Shown: positions 8,450 to 18,087, numbered from the stretch's first letter. The stretch: DNA of 64,000 bases from Lagierella massiliensis (GCF_001407835.1 NZ_CYUO01000004.1:430001-494000); one strand, 5' to 3'. Program-made: numbers and translations. The notes: generated from the letters alone by a model not told the origin.

Positions 8450-9748
8450 ATGGAAATAAAGCGTGATTATTATTTAGATAAACTAATACGAAAAAAAGGC
8501 AATGGGTTCATTAAGATTATTACAGGAATAAGAAGAAGTTGAAAATCTTATTTGCTTAATAATCTATTTTATAATCATTTGACCCAAAGTGGCGTTGATG
8601 AAAACCATATTATAAAATTTGCCTTTGATTCAGGTAGGGATTTATTAAAAATCGGCGAAGATTTAATGGATTTAGATGTTTTAAGCGGCGAAAGATTAGT
8701 AGATCCTAAAAAGTTTTTAGATTATATAATCAGTAAAACTAATGATAAGGATAAATTTTATATCCTCTTAGATGAAGTTCAATTGCTTAAATCCTTTGAA
8801 CAAGTATTAAATGGATTTTTGCGTCAAGATAATTTTGATGTTTATGTTACTGGAAGCAACTCTAAATTTTTATCAAAAGATGTCATCACTGAATTTGCAG
8901 GTAGGGGTGATGAGATTCATATTATGGCACTTGTATTTTCTGAATTTCTTCAGACCTTTGATGGCGACAAAGAAGACGCTTTTGCTGAGTATCAAGTTTA
9001 CGGTGGTTTACCAGCTGGAGCTTTATTGAAAAAAGATGAAGATAAGATGAATTATCTAAATGGGCAACTCGAAAATGTATATTTGCGAGATATTGTTCAT
9101 AGGTATGACATACGCTTAACTTCTGAGATAGAAGACTTACTCAATATTTTAGCATCAGGCATTTCAAGTCTTACAAATCCAAGTAAAATAGCTTCAACCC
9201 TTAAGTCAATAAAAAAATCTAAAATTTCTGCTAATACAATCGATAAGTTTATAGGCTACTTTGAAGACTCTTTTATGTTAAAAAGAGTATATAGATATGA
9301 TGTGAAAGGAAGAAAACATATAGGAACGCCTTATAAAATATACTTTGAAGATGTAGGTCTTAGAAATGCAAGATTAAATTTTAGGCAGATAGAACCAACT
9401 CACCTAATGGAAAATATTATTTATAACGAATTAAGGTATCGTGGCTATATGGTTGATGTAGGAATGGTCATAAAAAGGGAAAATGTTAATAATAAAGATA
9501 TAAAGAAACAGTTAGAGGTTGATTTTATAGCTAACCTTGGAAGTAAAAGATATTATATTCAATCTGCATATAGCCTTCCATCTATAGAAAAAATAAATCA
9601 AGAAAAAACTTCCTTGTTAAATATTGATGACTCATTTAAGAAAATTATTATTGTGAAAGATCGAATAAAACCATTTTTAGATGAAAATGGAATACTCACT
9701 ATTAATTTATTTGACTTCTTATTAGATAAAGATAGTTTAAATTTATAA
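8450..9748 (+). pseudogene. AAA/DUF4143 ATPase interrupted by TGA in the Walker A motif
   Basis: Read through, this would be a 432-residue ATPase. The frame opens at ATG 8450 and runs 30 codons to ITGIRRS, then TGA at 8540-8542, then KSYLLNNLFYN. The family's P-loop is GIRRxGKSyLL, so the stop replaces the P-loop glycine by a single GGA-to-TGA change. The rest is intact: a Walker B-like FYILLDEVQLL, sensor VTGSNSKFL, and the DUF4143 C-terminal domain with IYFEDVGLRNARL and a nuclease-like region (LEVDFIA). Internal restart after the stop would lack the P-loop and so should not bind ATP normally. Whether this is inactivation or recoding cannot be settled here; inactivation is by far the simpler reading. 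Confidence 0.85.
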
Positions 9749-9931
9749 TGAATTACATATAAGCTATGAACATATTCTCGCAGACGAAGCTTTTGAAAAA
9801 TATCAAATTTTATCCATATTGACCATTTAAACCACGCTGATGCATAGCCCTGCTTTCGTGGGAGTTGTTAGAAATTTAGGGTAAATAAAAATTATGATGC
9901 TAAATTCATCTCATAATAAAGGAGTGAAATA

Positions 9932-10381
9932 ATGACTAAATTATATATTGCTTACGGATCAAATTTAAACTTAGAGCAGATGGCAAATAGATGTCCAGGT
10001 GCAAAGGTAGTAGGGGCAAGTAAAATTAAGGATTACAAACTCACTTTTAGAGGACCAGACAATGGGTGTTACGCAACGGTTGAACCATGTAAGGGAAGAA
10101 GCGTTCCGATACTTGTGTGTAAGATTACAGAAATTGACGAAAAAGAACTTGATATTTATGAAGATTGGCCAAATCTGTATAGAAAAGAAATTATTGAAGT
10201 TATAGTTGATAACGAGACTGTAACAGGGATGGTTTACGTTATGAATGAAGGTAGACCTCTAAATAAGCCGAGTGATAAATATTATTTAACTATTTTGGAA
10301 GGATACAAGAGCGCCGGGTTTGATGTTGAATACTTACGTAGAGCTGTTGAGAACTCCTTTGAGAATGATGACGTTAATTGA
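9932..10381 (+). CDS. Gamma-glutamylcyclotransferase-like (AIG2/GGCT fold) protein
   Basis: A 149-residue protein. YIAYGSNLNLEQMANRCPGA is the signature substrate-binding loop of the GGCT/AIG2 fold, and the glutamate in LDIYEDWPNLYRKE matches the catalytic acid position. Family members release 5-oxoproline from gamma-glutamyl amines or peptides. A strong AAAGGAGTG ribosome site precedes the ATG. It is a single-gene unit in the accessory region; the exact substrate is unknown. Confidence 0.82.
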   Translation: MTKLYIAYGSNLNLEQMANRCPGAKVVGASKIKDYKLTFRGPDNGCYATVEPCKGRSVPILVCKITEIDEKELDIYEDWPNLYRKEIIEVIVDNETVTGMVYVMNEGRPLNKPSDKYYLTILEGYKSAGFDVEYLRRAVENSFENDDVN

Positions 10382-10504
10382 ATTAGAGATTTTTACGAAT
10401 TAATATAATAATCTACTTGGGCACTATTTATAAGTTCAACTTGTATAATGCCCATTTTAATAAAATATATTTATCAGATTTTTATTTAAAAATAGGGAGA
10501 TAAT

Positions 10505-10663
10505 ATGAAATTTGACAAAATAATAAGAAAAATTTATCTTTTTTTAATTTTTTGTGTTTTATCTAACTTACTAAGAATAGAAGAACAATTTTTATATAGG
10601 CTTTTATATTCTGTATTGTTAGTATGTACTGCATTTTATTTTTTTGAGAAATCTAAAGAGTGA
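10505..10663 (+). CDS. Small membrane protein, 52 residues
   Basis: A short frame beginning MKFDKIIRKIYLFLIF encodes two hydrophobic helices joined by a short charged turn (NLLRIEEQ), ending EKSKE. AGGGAGATAAT precedes the ATG at 10505. It is followed by a good terminator at 10722-10755. Function unknown; it resembles the many small two-helix proteins found alone in low-GC Firmicutes. Confidence is limited by its length. Confidence 0.45.
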   Translation: MKFDKIIRKIYLFLIFCVLSNLLRIEEQFLYRLLYSVLLVCTAFYFFEKSKE

Positions 10664-10721
10664 CTTTATAGAATAAGTGTAAGAATAGGTAATATTAAAA
10701 TAGAAATAGAAAATAATAATT

Positions 10722-10755
10722 AAGCCTTGGAGATTTAATCTTCGGGGCTTTTTTT
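10722..10755 (+). terminator. Rho-independent terminator
   Basis: AAGCCTTGGAGAT pairs with ATCTTCGGGGCTT (G-U pairs included) around a TTA loop and is followed by a T-run. It separates the small membrane gene from the ABC cassette. Confidence 0.75.
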
Positions 10756-10880
10756 ATATCTGATCAGAGAAAAATAGAGTTTCTTGGAAGTAAATTAAAA
10801 TAAAATAAGTTTACTAATAGTTTCTTGATAGTTGATTTAATAAAATGATAAGATATAGAAAAACAAAGGAGAGGTCAAAC

Positions 10881-11084
10881 ATGTCAGATATTATTAGAGA
10901 ATATTTGCCGATACTTATACCTATTATTATTTTGGAAATTGGACTTATGATTTACTCTTTAAGTCATGTTTTAAAACACGATAGATACAAATTTGGCAGT
11001 AGAACTATGTGGATCTTAATTGTTATTTTTATTCAAATTATTGGACCTATCTTATACTTAACAATAGGTAGGGTGGAAGAATAA
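10881..11084 (+). CDS. PLDc_N domain small membrane protein
   Basis: A 67-residue protein with two membrane helices; the second ends in the PLDc_N-type pattern WILIVIFIQIIGPILYLTIGR. Such proteins (phospholipase-D nuclease N-terminal domain) are frequently encoded ahead of an ABC exporter of the BcrAB type and may be an accessory subunit. The ATG at 10881 is chosen because AAAGGAGAGG lies directly upstream; an earlier ATG at 10845 lacks a ribosome site. The stop overlaps the next start (TAATG), so translation is coupled. Confidence 0.75.
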   Translation: MSDIIREYLPILIPIIILEIGLMIYSLSHVLKHDRYKFGSRTMWILIVIFIQIIGPILYLTIGRVEE

Positions 11085-11998
11085 TGGAAGCACTAAAAAT
11101 TAAAAATCTTCATAAATCTTTTGGTAAAAATACGATTATTAATGGGTTATCCATGTCCATTCCTGAAAATACAATCTTTGGGTTTTTAGGGAAAAATGGT
11201 GCTGGAAAAACTACGACAATGAAAATGATTCTAGGATTTTTGAAAATTGATGAAGGTTCCATTGAAGTGTTTGGAGAAGAAGTAAGCTTTGGCCAGTCAA
11301 AAACCAATCGATTTATCGGGTATCTTCCAGATGTCCCTGAATTTTATGGTTATATGACTGCAAAAGAATATCTCAATTTATGTGGGTCTATAACTGGTCT
11401 TAGCAAAAATGAAATTAAAAACAAGAGTGTGGAACTTTTAGAGTTGGTGGGATTAAAAGATGTCAATAAAAGAATTAGTGGCTATTCTAGAGGTATGAAA
11501 CAGCGCTTGGGTATTGCCCAAGCCTTGTTAAATAGTCCCAAATTATTAATATGTGATGAACCCACTTCCGCCCTTGATCCACTTGGAAGAAAAGAGATAC
11601 TAGACATCATATTAAAAATAAAAGACTTTACTACTGTCATTTTTTCCACACATATCTTATCGGATGTTGAAGCGATTTGTGATCATGTTGTGGTGCTTGA
11701 TAAAGGAAAAAATGTACTAGAAGGTTCGATAGATGAACTAAAAAATATAAAGAGGAAAAACACAATTAAAATCAGATTTAAGTCTGACAAAGAACTAAAG
11801 GCATTTAAGTCACCAGATAAATTTTCAAATCTGATAACAAATGAAAAAGGAGATACTTTATACTTAACAGACGAAGAGAATCAACTAAAAGATATTGATA
11901 TTTTATATGAGCTATATAAGTTAAACATATTTCCTGTAGAGTTAAAAATAGAAGAACCTACATTAGAAAATATTTTTATGGAGGTGACGAAAGCATGA
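11084..11998 (+). CDS. ABC transporter ATP-binding protein (antimicrobial-peptide exporter type)
   Basis: A 304-residue ATPase. Walker A GKNGAGKTTTMK, Q-loop, signature SGYSRGMKQRLG, Walker B LLICDEPTSALDP and the H-loop STHILSD are all present, followed by a C-terminal extension typical of exporter ATPases such as BcrA. It should power the membrane subunit encoded next (4-base overlap). The four-gene order PLDc_N, ATPase, permease, HTH regulator suggests a self-contained export cassette, possibly for a peptide antibiotic or bacteriocin; the substrate is inferred from family only. Confidence 0.9.
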   Translation: MEALKIKNLHKSFGKNTIINGLSMSIPENTIFGFLGKNGAGKTTTMKMILGFLKIDEGSIEVFGEEVSFGQSKTNRFIGYLPDVPEFYGYMTAKEYLNLCGSITGLSKNEIKNKSVELLELVGLKDVNKRISGYSRGMKQRLGIAQALLNSPKLLICDEPTSALDPLGRKEILDIILKIKDFTTVIFSTHILSDVEAICDHVVVLDKGKNVLEGSIDELKNIKRKNTIKIRFKSDKELKAFKSPDKFSNLITNEKGDTLYLTDEENQLKDIDILYELYKLNIFPVELKIEEPTLENIFMEVTKA

Positions 11999-12762
11999 GG
12001 ATATTTTTATCTCTTTTAAAGAAAGAAGCTATTGAAGGTACAAGGACTAAAAAAATGACTTCTACCTTTATCCTGTTCTTGTTTATTGGGTTAATAAGTC
12101 CTTTGACAGCTAAATTAACTCCCATGATACTTCAATCAATAGCTACAGGAAATATAGATATTAACGTAGCACCACCATCAGAAATTGATTCTTGGACACA
12201 ATTCTTTAAAAACATTAGTCAAATAGGCATGTTTGGATTAGCCATTATATTAAGCACTCAAATGGCAAATGAATTTCAAAAGGGAACTTTGATTAATTTG
12301 TTATCTAAGGGACTGCCAAGGTATCAAGTCGTGCTATCGAAGATTTTTTATAATTTTATTTTGTGGTTTATTGCTTACTTTTGCTCATTTATACTAACTT
12401 ATTTCTACACAAAGTACTTTTTCGGGATTTCATTTCCTGTTAGAAATATACTTATGGCAGCCTTGCTTCCTTTTATATTTGGATTATTTTTAATATCGTT
12501 AGAGATATTGGCTGGAGTGATTTCAGGAAATGTTATAGGTACATTAATATTAACGACTGCTGGGATTGTGATTCAACTTATATTATCTATTCGAGATGAA
12601 ATTGTTAAATACATGCCTATTGCATTGATAGGAAAGCCTGTGAACCTTATAAAAGGAATAGGATATGATGACTATTATGTACCGATTATTACGGGCAGTA
12701 TTTTGCTAATAATCTGTATCGTAATTTCGATTGCTATAATAAACAAAAAACAAATCAGTTAG
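11995..12762 (+). CDS. ABC transporter permease (ABC-2 type)
   Basis: A 255-residue membrane subunit with six hydrophobic helices and a larger outside loop after the first (residues about 45-75). The layout fits ABC-2 exporters. Its ATG overlaps the ATPase stop as ATGA, and GGAGGTGACG lies upstream. It would form the channel for the ATPase encoded at 11084. No substrate-specific motif is visible. Confidence 0.85.
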   Translation: MRIFLSLLKKEAIEGTRTKKMTSTFILFLFIGLISPLTAKLTPMILQSIATGNIDINVAPPSEIDSWTQFFKNISQIGMFGLAIILSTQMANEFQKGTLINLLSKGLPRYQVVLSKIFYNFILWFIAYFCSFILTYFYTKYFFGISFPVRNILMAALLPFIFGLFLISLEILAGVISGNVIGTLILTTAGIVIQLILSIRDEIVKYMPIALIGKPVNLIKGIGYDDYYVPIITGSILLIICIVISIAIINKKQIS

Positions 12763-12775
12763 GAGGTAAAATATC

Positions 12776-13879
12776 ATGCTAAAAATTGGAGAAAATATTC
12801 TTCAGAAGCGAAAAGAAAGAGGCATAACTCAGGAAGAATTAGCAGAATTCATGATGGTAACAAAAGCGTCCGTATCAAAATGGGAGACAGGTCAAAGCCA
12901 TCCAGATATTTTACTTCTCCCAAAACTTGCCACTTTCTTTAATATAAGTGTGGATGAACTAATAGGATATGATCCAGATTTATCTTCAGCTCAAATACAA
13001 AAATTTTATATAGACTTAGAGAATAGTGTCCCTGATGCAGGTATGGATAGTATCCTAGAAGATATAAAAATTAAAATTAAACAATACTATTCTTGCTTTG
13101 AACTCCTATACTATATGGCTTTGTTTATTTTGAACCATTGTGATTTAGCAACTGACATTACCAAGAAAGAGGAATATCTCGAATACGCAAATAATATATT
13201 AAAGAGAGTGTGTGAGGATTCGAAAGATTCTATACTTAAAGATAAATCACTGAGTTTGAGGGCAGCTTGTTTAATTAGTTTAGGAAAATCAGAAGAAGCG
13301 TTAAATATTTTACCATCTTCGGACATGCTATCTATATCAAAAGATTGTTTGGTGGCTTCAGCTTATCTAAAAACTAAGAAGGAAAACGAAGTAGATCAGA
13401 AGCTACAAGTAATGATTTACAAGAATATAACTGATTTAATTACCCTTCTTATGATGAAGAGTAGTTTGCAAAATGACGATTGGATCGAAACATTGGGGAG
13501 AGTAGAGGATTTATTAGAAACTTTTAATCTTACCCAGATAAATGTTTCCATAGTTTTAAATTTCTATTTATCCTTGGCAACTCATTATATTGAAGATAAT
13601 AACCTGAAACTCGCTAGTCAATATGTAGAAAAATTACTCAACCTACTAATAGAGAGTAAGGAAAAATCGTTTAAGATAAGAGGCGATGAGTATTTTAATC
13701 AAATAGATGATTGGCTTGATGAAAATTTATTGTTATCAACAAATCCAAACAGAAGTGACGATATGATTGTTAGCTTTTATATAGATACAATAGCGAATAA
13801 TGAAAACTTTAGAGGCATTACTTCTGAAGGAAAGTTAATGTTTTTAGTTGATAAGGTTAAAGAAATATATTCTCTATAA
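12776..13879 (+). CDS. XRE-family HTH regulator with helical-repeat C-terminus
   Basis: A 367-residue protein with an N-terminal Cro/cI helix-turn-helix (ITQEELAEFMMVTKASVSKWETG, residues about 15-40) and a long all-helical region that looks TPR-like, as in sensor-type regulators that bind a peptide or partner. It is the last gene of the ABC cassette (GGAGGTAAAATATC ribosome site, 13 bases after the permease) and ends before a terminator. Control of the exporter is a reasonable inference from position. Confidence 0.8.
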   Translation: MLKIGENILQKRKERGITQEELAEFMMVTKASVSKWETGQSHPDILLLPKLATFFNISVDELIGYDPDLSSAQIQKFYIDLENSVPDAGMDSILEDIKIKIKQYYSCFELLYYMALFILNHCDLATDITKKEEYLEYANNILKRVCEDSKDSILKDKSLSLRAACLISLGKSEEALNILPSSDMLSISKDCLVASAYLKTKKENEVDQKLQVMIYKNITDLITLLMMKSSLQNDDWIETLGRVEDLLETFNLTQINVSIVLNFYLSLATHYIEDNNLKLASQYVEKLLNLLIESKEKSFKIRGDEYFNQIDDWLDENLLLSTNPNRSDDMIVSFYIDTIANNENFRGITSEGKLMFLVDKVKEIYSL

Positions 13880-13899
13880 TTAAATGCTACCATTAAATA

Positions 13900-13932
13900 A
13901 AAGGTTGTAATTTTTTAAAATTACAACCTTTT
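13900..13932. terminator. Terminator of the ABC cassette
   Basis: AAAGGTTGTAATTTT and AAAATTACAACCTTT form a near-perfect stem followed by T residues; it could act in both directions. Confidence 0.75.
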
Positions 13933-14497
13933 ATGTTTATGTGTACTTTTTTTCATTCTATATTTCTTTTTACATATGTTAGAGATTATAAATTATACTC
14001 AAAAACACTGCATTTTTCTAATGTACATAGAAGAAAGAAAACATATAAAACAAAGAGCAATACTTTAGGATTACTTTTTTAAAACTTGATAAATAAAACT
14101 TTGTACGGGAAAATAGCTCTAACAAAAAGAGAGTTGAATGTATGAAAAAGATAACAAAAGAAATAGAAAAATATAATAAAATTTTTCTTGTAGAATTTAT
14201 ATTGAAGATAGTCATTCATAGTTAAAAGTTTAAATAATGTTTAAAGTCGAAATCTGAATTTGAGATTAAATAATAGACTACTCTTATCTACATGGCGGTT
14301 TTTGTATATAATATTAATTAAGAAATTATTATAGTAGGTATGTTCATGTACATGAGGGTTTTGAAAAAAATGTTATCTTTACTGACCACTCAAGCTATGT
14401 GAAAGCTGTTGTATTTATGTCCACAGAAGAAAACAAAAATTCGCCTAAATAATGAAGTAGGGCATAGACAAATGTCACATGTATAGGAGATGATTAA
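13933..14497. other. Gene-poor AT-rich stretch with a short protein remnant
   Basis: No intact gene was recognised. From 14339 to 14452 one frame without a start codon reads YVHVHEGFEKNVIF followed by TDHSSYVKAVVFMS and ends at TAA; this looks like the C-terminal remnant of a lost gene that I cannot name. The rest shows no clear RNA or repeat. Confidence 0.3.
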
Positions 14498-15118
14498 ATG
14501 AGAAAAATTCACAAAGAAATATCAACGAAACAAAAAATAATAAACACAATGCAAGTAATCCTCTTGGGGATAATATTAGGTGTTTTTTCAAAGTACATTG
14601 AAGTTTGGCCAATAAATAAATTTTCGAAATTTTTTGAAACTTTAGATATTCCTAATTTCTTATCTGATTTTCCGATATGGCTTTGCATTGTCATTTTTAT
14701 TTCGGTTTTTAGTGCCTCACCGAAGAGGGCTGCAGTAAATGTATTTTTATTTTTTGCCGCAATGCTTACAAGCTATTATTTGTATTATGCTTATTATGAA
14801 TACAATCTTCCAAGATCATACATATTAATATGGGCTGTGTTTACATTTCTTTCACCACTTCTTGCTTATATAACATGGCATTCAAATGGAGAAGGAAAAA
14901 TGTCTTTTGCAATTTCAACTTTGATAATTTCAGCGATGTTTATTACGTGTTTTGCAATTGGTGCATTTTATATAGACACAAAATCAATCTTACACACAAT
15001 CACATTTATATTAACTGTAATAGTTTTATGGAGAAAAAAATTATCGGAAAATATTAAAATGATAGGACTTGGCGTTGTCATAGGATTTATTATAGTGCTA
15101 TTAAAAAACTATATTTAA
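14498..15118 (+). CDS. Integral membrane protein (possibly DUF6518-like)
   Basis: A 206-residue protein with about six membrane helices, preceded by AGGAGATGATTAA. The pattern of a first helix with LGIILGVFSKYIE, a central pair around FSASPKRAAVNVFLFFAAML and a C-terminal helix with MIGLGVVIGFIIVLL recalls DUF6518 family proteins of unknown function. There are no catalytic motifs. It is a single-gene unit closed by the terminator at 15155-15185. Confidence 0.6.
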   Translation: MRKIHKEISTKQKIINTMQVILLGIILGVFSKYIEVWPINKFSKFFETLDIPNFLSDFPIWLCIVIFISVFSASPKRAAVNVFLFFAAMLTSYYLYYAYYEYNLPRSYILIWAVFTFLSPLLAYITWHSNGEGKMSFAISTLIISAMFITCFAIGAFYIDTKSILHTITFILTVIVLWRKKLSENIKMIGLGVVIGFIIVLLKNYI

Positions 15119-15154
15119 AAGAGCTCAAGTAACGAAAAAACAAATATTATTTTA

Positions 15155-15185
15155 GAAATTCTCAACTTGGAGGATTTCTTTTTTT
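15155..15185 (+). terminator. Rho-independent terminator
   Basis: GAAATTCTC pairs with GAGGATTTC around a short loop and is followed by seven or more T residues. Confidence 0.7.
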
Positions 15186-15493
15186 ATACAATAATGTTTG
15201 GATTTATAGATGAAGGGTAAAATTTATTTAGGAGTTAAAATGTAGTTACTAAGAAATTGAATTTTAATCTTGAAGCTACGAGTGAGATAAAATATTTTAT
15301 GTAAAGAAGATGAATAATTTATTTTATGAAATGATATAATTATTGATAGGATATTAATTCAAAAACTGCAAAAAACTAAAAAAAATGTTGCTAAAGTAAA
15401 ATGAATTAAGTAGAATAATGATTTTGTGTTTAGACTTTTGTTTTTTGGATATATATAGATTAAGAATATTTATTACAAACTTGGAGGTGTTGA
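15186..15493. other. AT-rich intergenic region before the amaP operon
   Basis: No gene is apparent. The region presumably carries the promoter of the envelope-stress operon; TTGATA at about 15351 and several TATA-like hexamers occur, but I cannot choose among them. Confidence 0.3.
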
Positions 15494-16039
15494 ATGAGAA
15501 AGTGGAAGAAATGGTTTAATGCAATATTATCGATTATATTACTTTTAACCTTATTCACGACCTACTTTATGATTTTTGATTATGGGGAAGTTACTAATTA
15601 TTTAGTAAATTTAAGTTCAAAAACTTGGTTTTTCTACTTTTTAACAACCATAACTATCATAAGTGGATTGATAGGACTTTATATTTTAATAAGGGCTATC
15701 GTCAGTCCTACATTAAAAAATTATATTGTAGATAAGGATGAGGCAGGACGAATTCTAATAAGCCAAAATGCTTTGGAATCAAATGTAAAAACTACTTTAG
15801 GGAAGTATGGAAAAGTAAGAAATTCACAAGTGGATGTAGTTGTGAATGAATCAAATTCAAATGAAATAACGGCAAATATCCAATGTGGAGTTTATGCTGG
15901 AGAAGAGTTGGCACTACTTGGATCTCAGATAAAAAGAGATGTGAAAGATGAACTTGAAAAGTTTTCTGGGTATCCAGTAAAAGAAGTGAAAGTAGAGTTT
16001 TATGATATAAAATCAGATAGTGATAAAAGAGTTGTATAG
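15494..16039 (+). CDS. amaP: Alkaline shock response membrane anchor protein AmaP
   Basis: A 181-residue protein with two N-terminal membrane helices (residues about 8-28 and 46-68) and a cytoplasmic Asp23-like tail (RILISQNALESNVKTTLG). AmaP tethers Asp23 at the cell membrane in staphylococci. The next genes encode a DUF2273 membrane protein and an Asp23/Gls24 protein, the standard operon. TTGGAGGTGTTGA precedes the ATG. Confidence 0.88.
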   Translation: MRKWKKWFNAILSIILLLTLFTTYFMIFDYGEVTNYLVNLSSKTWFFYFLTTITIISGLIGLYILIRAIVSPTLKNYIVDKDEAGRILISQNALESNVKTTLGKYGKVRNSQVDVVVNESNSNEITANIQCGVYAGEELALLGSQIKRDVKDELEKFSGYPVKEVKVEFYDIKSDSDKRVV

Positions 16040-16048
16040 GAGGAAAAT

Positions 16049-16354
16049 ATGGATAATAGGTTTAACAATTACCCTGAAAATTTCAATAATCCTCCAAGAA
16101 ATTTGGAATCTGATAGAAAAGAAACTGTATTTTCCGAACCAGCAAAGAGGATTAAAAATTTTTTTAAATTTCATTGGAATGAATTTAAATATGGTCTTAC
16201 AGGGTTAATTATAGCGATACTATTTTTAACTTTGGGATTTTGGAGAACAATATTAATAATATTACTTGTACTATTAGGTAAAATGATTGGACAAGTAAAA
16301 GATAATAATCCAAGGATATTGTTCTTTTTAAGAAGGATGTTTAATAAATATTAA
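16049..16354 (+). CDS. DUF2273 small membrane protein
   Basis: A 101-residue protein: an unusually long polar N-terminus rich in Asn, Pro and Glu (residues 1-50), then two hydrophobic helices (GLIIAILFLTLGFW and TILIILLVLLGKMIG). The two-helix part is DUF2273, regularly found between amaP and asp23. It starts 9 bases after amaP with ATAGGAGGAAAAT upstream. Function unknown; presumably part of the membrane scaffold for Asp23. Confidence 0.82.
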   Translation: MDNRFNNYPENFNNPPRNLESDRKETVFSEPAKRIKNFFKFHWNEFKYGLTGLIIAILFLTLGFWRTILIILLVLLGKMIGQVKDNNPRILFFLRRMFNKY

Positions 16355-16402
16355 TAAACATATATCAATTTTGAAATTAAATAATTAAAAGGAGATGTAA
16401 TT

Positions 16403-16945
16403 ATGGCAAGTGAAGAAAAATACAACGAAATAGCAGGAGTAAACAAAAAGGCAGAAGAAAAGAGAGAAGCAAAAGAAAATAGAGAAGAATTTGTTGAAAA
16501 TCTAAAAGGTGATGTTAAAGATTTTAATAAAAAAGAAGAACCAAGACATGAATCAAAATTAACTTTTGATGATTCTGTAGTTGAAAAGATAGCAGCAATA
16601 GCATGTAATGAAGTTCCAGGAGTACTTGATATGAAAGGTGGATTCTTCTCAGGAATTTCTGAACAATTTGGTGGATATAATCTAACAAAAGGTATTAGCG
16701 CAGAAGTTGGCGAAAAAGAAGCAGCAATTGATGCAGCTATCATATTAGAATATGGTCATTCAGCACCAAAGGTATTTGAAGAATTAAAGAGAAACATTAG
16801 CCAATCAGTTGGTCAAATGACTGGTCTTAAAGTTGTTGAAGTTAATGTAAGAGTTGACGATGTAATGACAAGAAAAGAATATGCTCTTAAAAATAAAAAA
16901 GAACAACAAGGAAATGATTATAATCAAGGATCAAATTTAAGATAA
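16403..16945 (+). CDS. Asp23/Gls24 family envelope stress response protein
   Basis: A 180-residue protein. After a highly charged N-terminus (residues 1-52) comes the Asp23 domain: VVEKIAAIACNEVPGV, then AIDAAIILEYGHSAPKVFEEL and VVEVNVRVDDV. The protein forms membrane-associated assemblies with AmaP and is linked to cell-envelope homeostasis. AAAGGAGATGTAATT is the ribosome site. A terminator follows at 16963. Confidence 0.9.
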   Translation: MASEEKYNEIAGVNKKAEEKREAKENREEFVENLKGDVKDFNKKEEPRHESKLTFDDSVVEKIAAIACNEVPGVLDMKGGFFSGISEQFGGYNLTKGISAEVGEKEAAIDAAIILEYGHSAPKVFEELKRNISQSVGQMTGLKVVEVNVRVDDVMTRKEYALKNKKEQQGNDYNQGSNLR

Positions 16946-16962
16946 TAAATTGAAACAAATAT

Positions 16963-16993
16963 AACCTCTATCCAAAACGGGTAGAGGTTTTTA
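16963..16993. terminator. Terminator of the amaP-asp23 operon
   Basis: AACCTCTA pairs with TAGAGGTT and is followed by T residues. Confidence 0.75.
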
Positions 16994-17159
16994 CTTTTAA
17001 GAGACGGTCGGGTTTGTGGGTATATAAATAATTTTGTGTATTAACCTATCCTGATATAAGGAAAGGGGTGATACATTTATCCTTGACCCAAACTCTTTAT
17101 AATTAGATTATCGATGAATACTTTAGAATCGTGTTATAAATTTTGCAGTAAATTTTATA

Positions 17160-18029
17160 TTAATTTTTCACTTTTTTTCCTACGCTTTTTAGAGCAGTCC
17201 TTGCTAAATTTTTTATATTTTCTATCTCTTTTTTTTCTGCCTCAATTGGATAGAGGTTTTTATTAAGTTTGGGAAAGTTTTCGTCTTTTAAATTCAAATC
17301 CGTAATAACGCATTTTCCTATGGTTTTTTCATCTAAGTAACCTCTAATTGTTTTAAATCGAAGAATATAGTTGTAGTCTTTACTAAAGAGACTAAATGTA
17401 TTAAATTCCAGGTTCATATTTATGAATTCTCCCATATTTAAAAGCAATATATCAAAGTAGTCGCCCTCTTCTTTAAAGCTATATGGTAGTAGTTTTATGT
17501 TTTTGTTATAGATTTCAAGTTCTATTTTTTCTTTATTTATTTGACTTTCAACTTCTTTGAAGAGTTTTAATAAATTTTTTATATGGCGTTCACCTTGGGA
17601 TAAAATTTTTTTGAAATTATTTTCATCATTGGTCTTTTCATAATCTTTTATTAGCTTTACTATCTCTTTTGCTTCAAGCTCACCAGTGTCTTTTGATGTG
17701 AAATGTCTATAAACTTCTTTAAATTTATAGCTTTGAAGACCAAGGAGTTTATATGATTTTAAAAATGAATATAGGTCAAAGTTTTCTTCTATACTAATAT
17801 CATTTGCTTTTAGGAATGGGATGTCAAAGCTATTTCCATTGTAAGTTATTACATTTAAATCCTTGACATCATTTTCAAATTCTTCTTTATTTTCTGGAAA
17901 TTTATATTGTTTTAACTTTTCTCCGTCGTATAGGTTTAAAAGAAAGATTCTGTTTTTATTTCTATCTATTCCCGTTGTGATTATGCTTAGGAAAGTCTTT
18001 TTATCATCACTCCAAATGCGCGCTTTCAT
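17160..18029 (-). CDS. YprB-like ribonuclease H-like exonuclease domain protein
   Basis: A 289-residue protein whose N-terminal half resembles the RNase H-like/DnaQ exonuclease fold of the YprB family: an SIITTGID strand, VITYNGNSFDIPFL (Exo II-type with Asn and Asp) and the loop around LQSYKFKEVYRHF. The usual first acidic pair is not obvious (ITTGID in place of DIETTG), so catalysis may be altered. The C-terminal half is not recognised. It is divergent from the cysteine desulfurase gene, with about 58 bases between starts. Confidence in the fold is moderate. Confidence 0.68.
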   Translation of the reverse strand: MKARIWSDDKKTFLSIITTGIDRNKNRIFLLNLYDGEKLKQYKFPENKEEFENDVKDLNVITYNGNSFDIPFLKANDISIEENFDLYSFLKSYKLLGLQSYKFKEVYRHFTSKDTGELEAKEIVKLIKDYEKTNDENNFKKILSQGERHIKNLLKLFKEVESQINKEKIELEIYNKNIKLLPYSFKEEGDYFDILLLNMGEFINMNLEFNTFSLFSKDYNYILRFKTIRGYLDEKTIGKCVITDLNLKDENFPKLNKNLYPIEAEKKEIENIKNLARTALKSVGKKVKN

Positions 18030-18087
18030 TTAATATCACCTCTCTTAGTGTTATAATTATTTTAGCACAGTATGAAGGGATGGTTTA

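Noticed and set aside
8540-8542. Selenocysteine or global TGA recoding
   Set aside because: The expected residue is the P-loop glycine, no SECIS-like stem follows at the right place, and TGA serves as a true stop elsewhere in the window.
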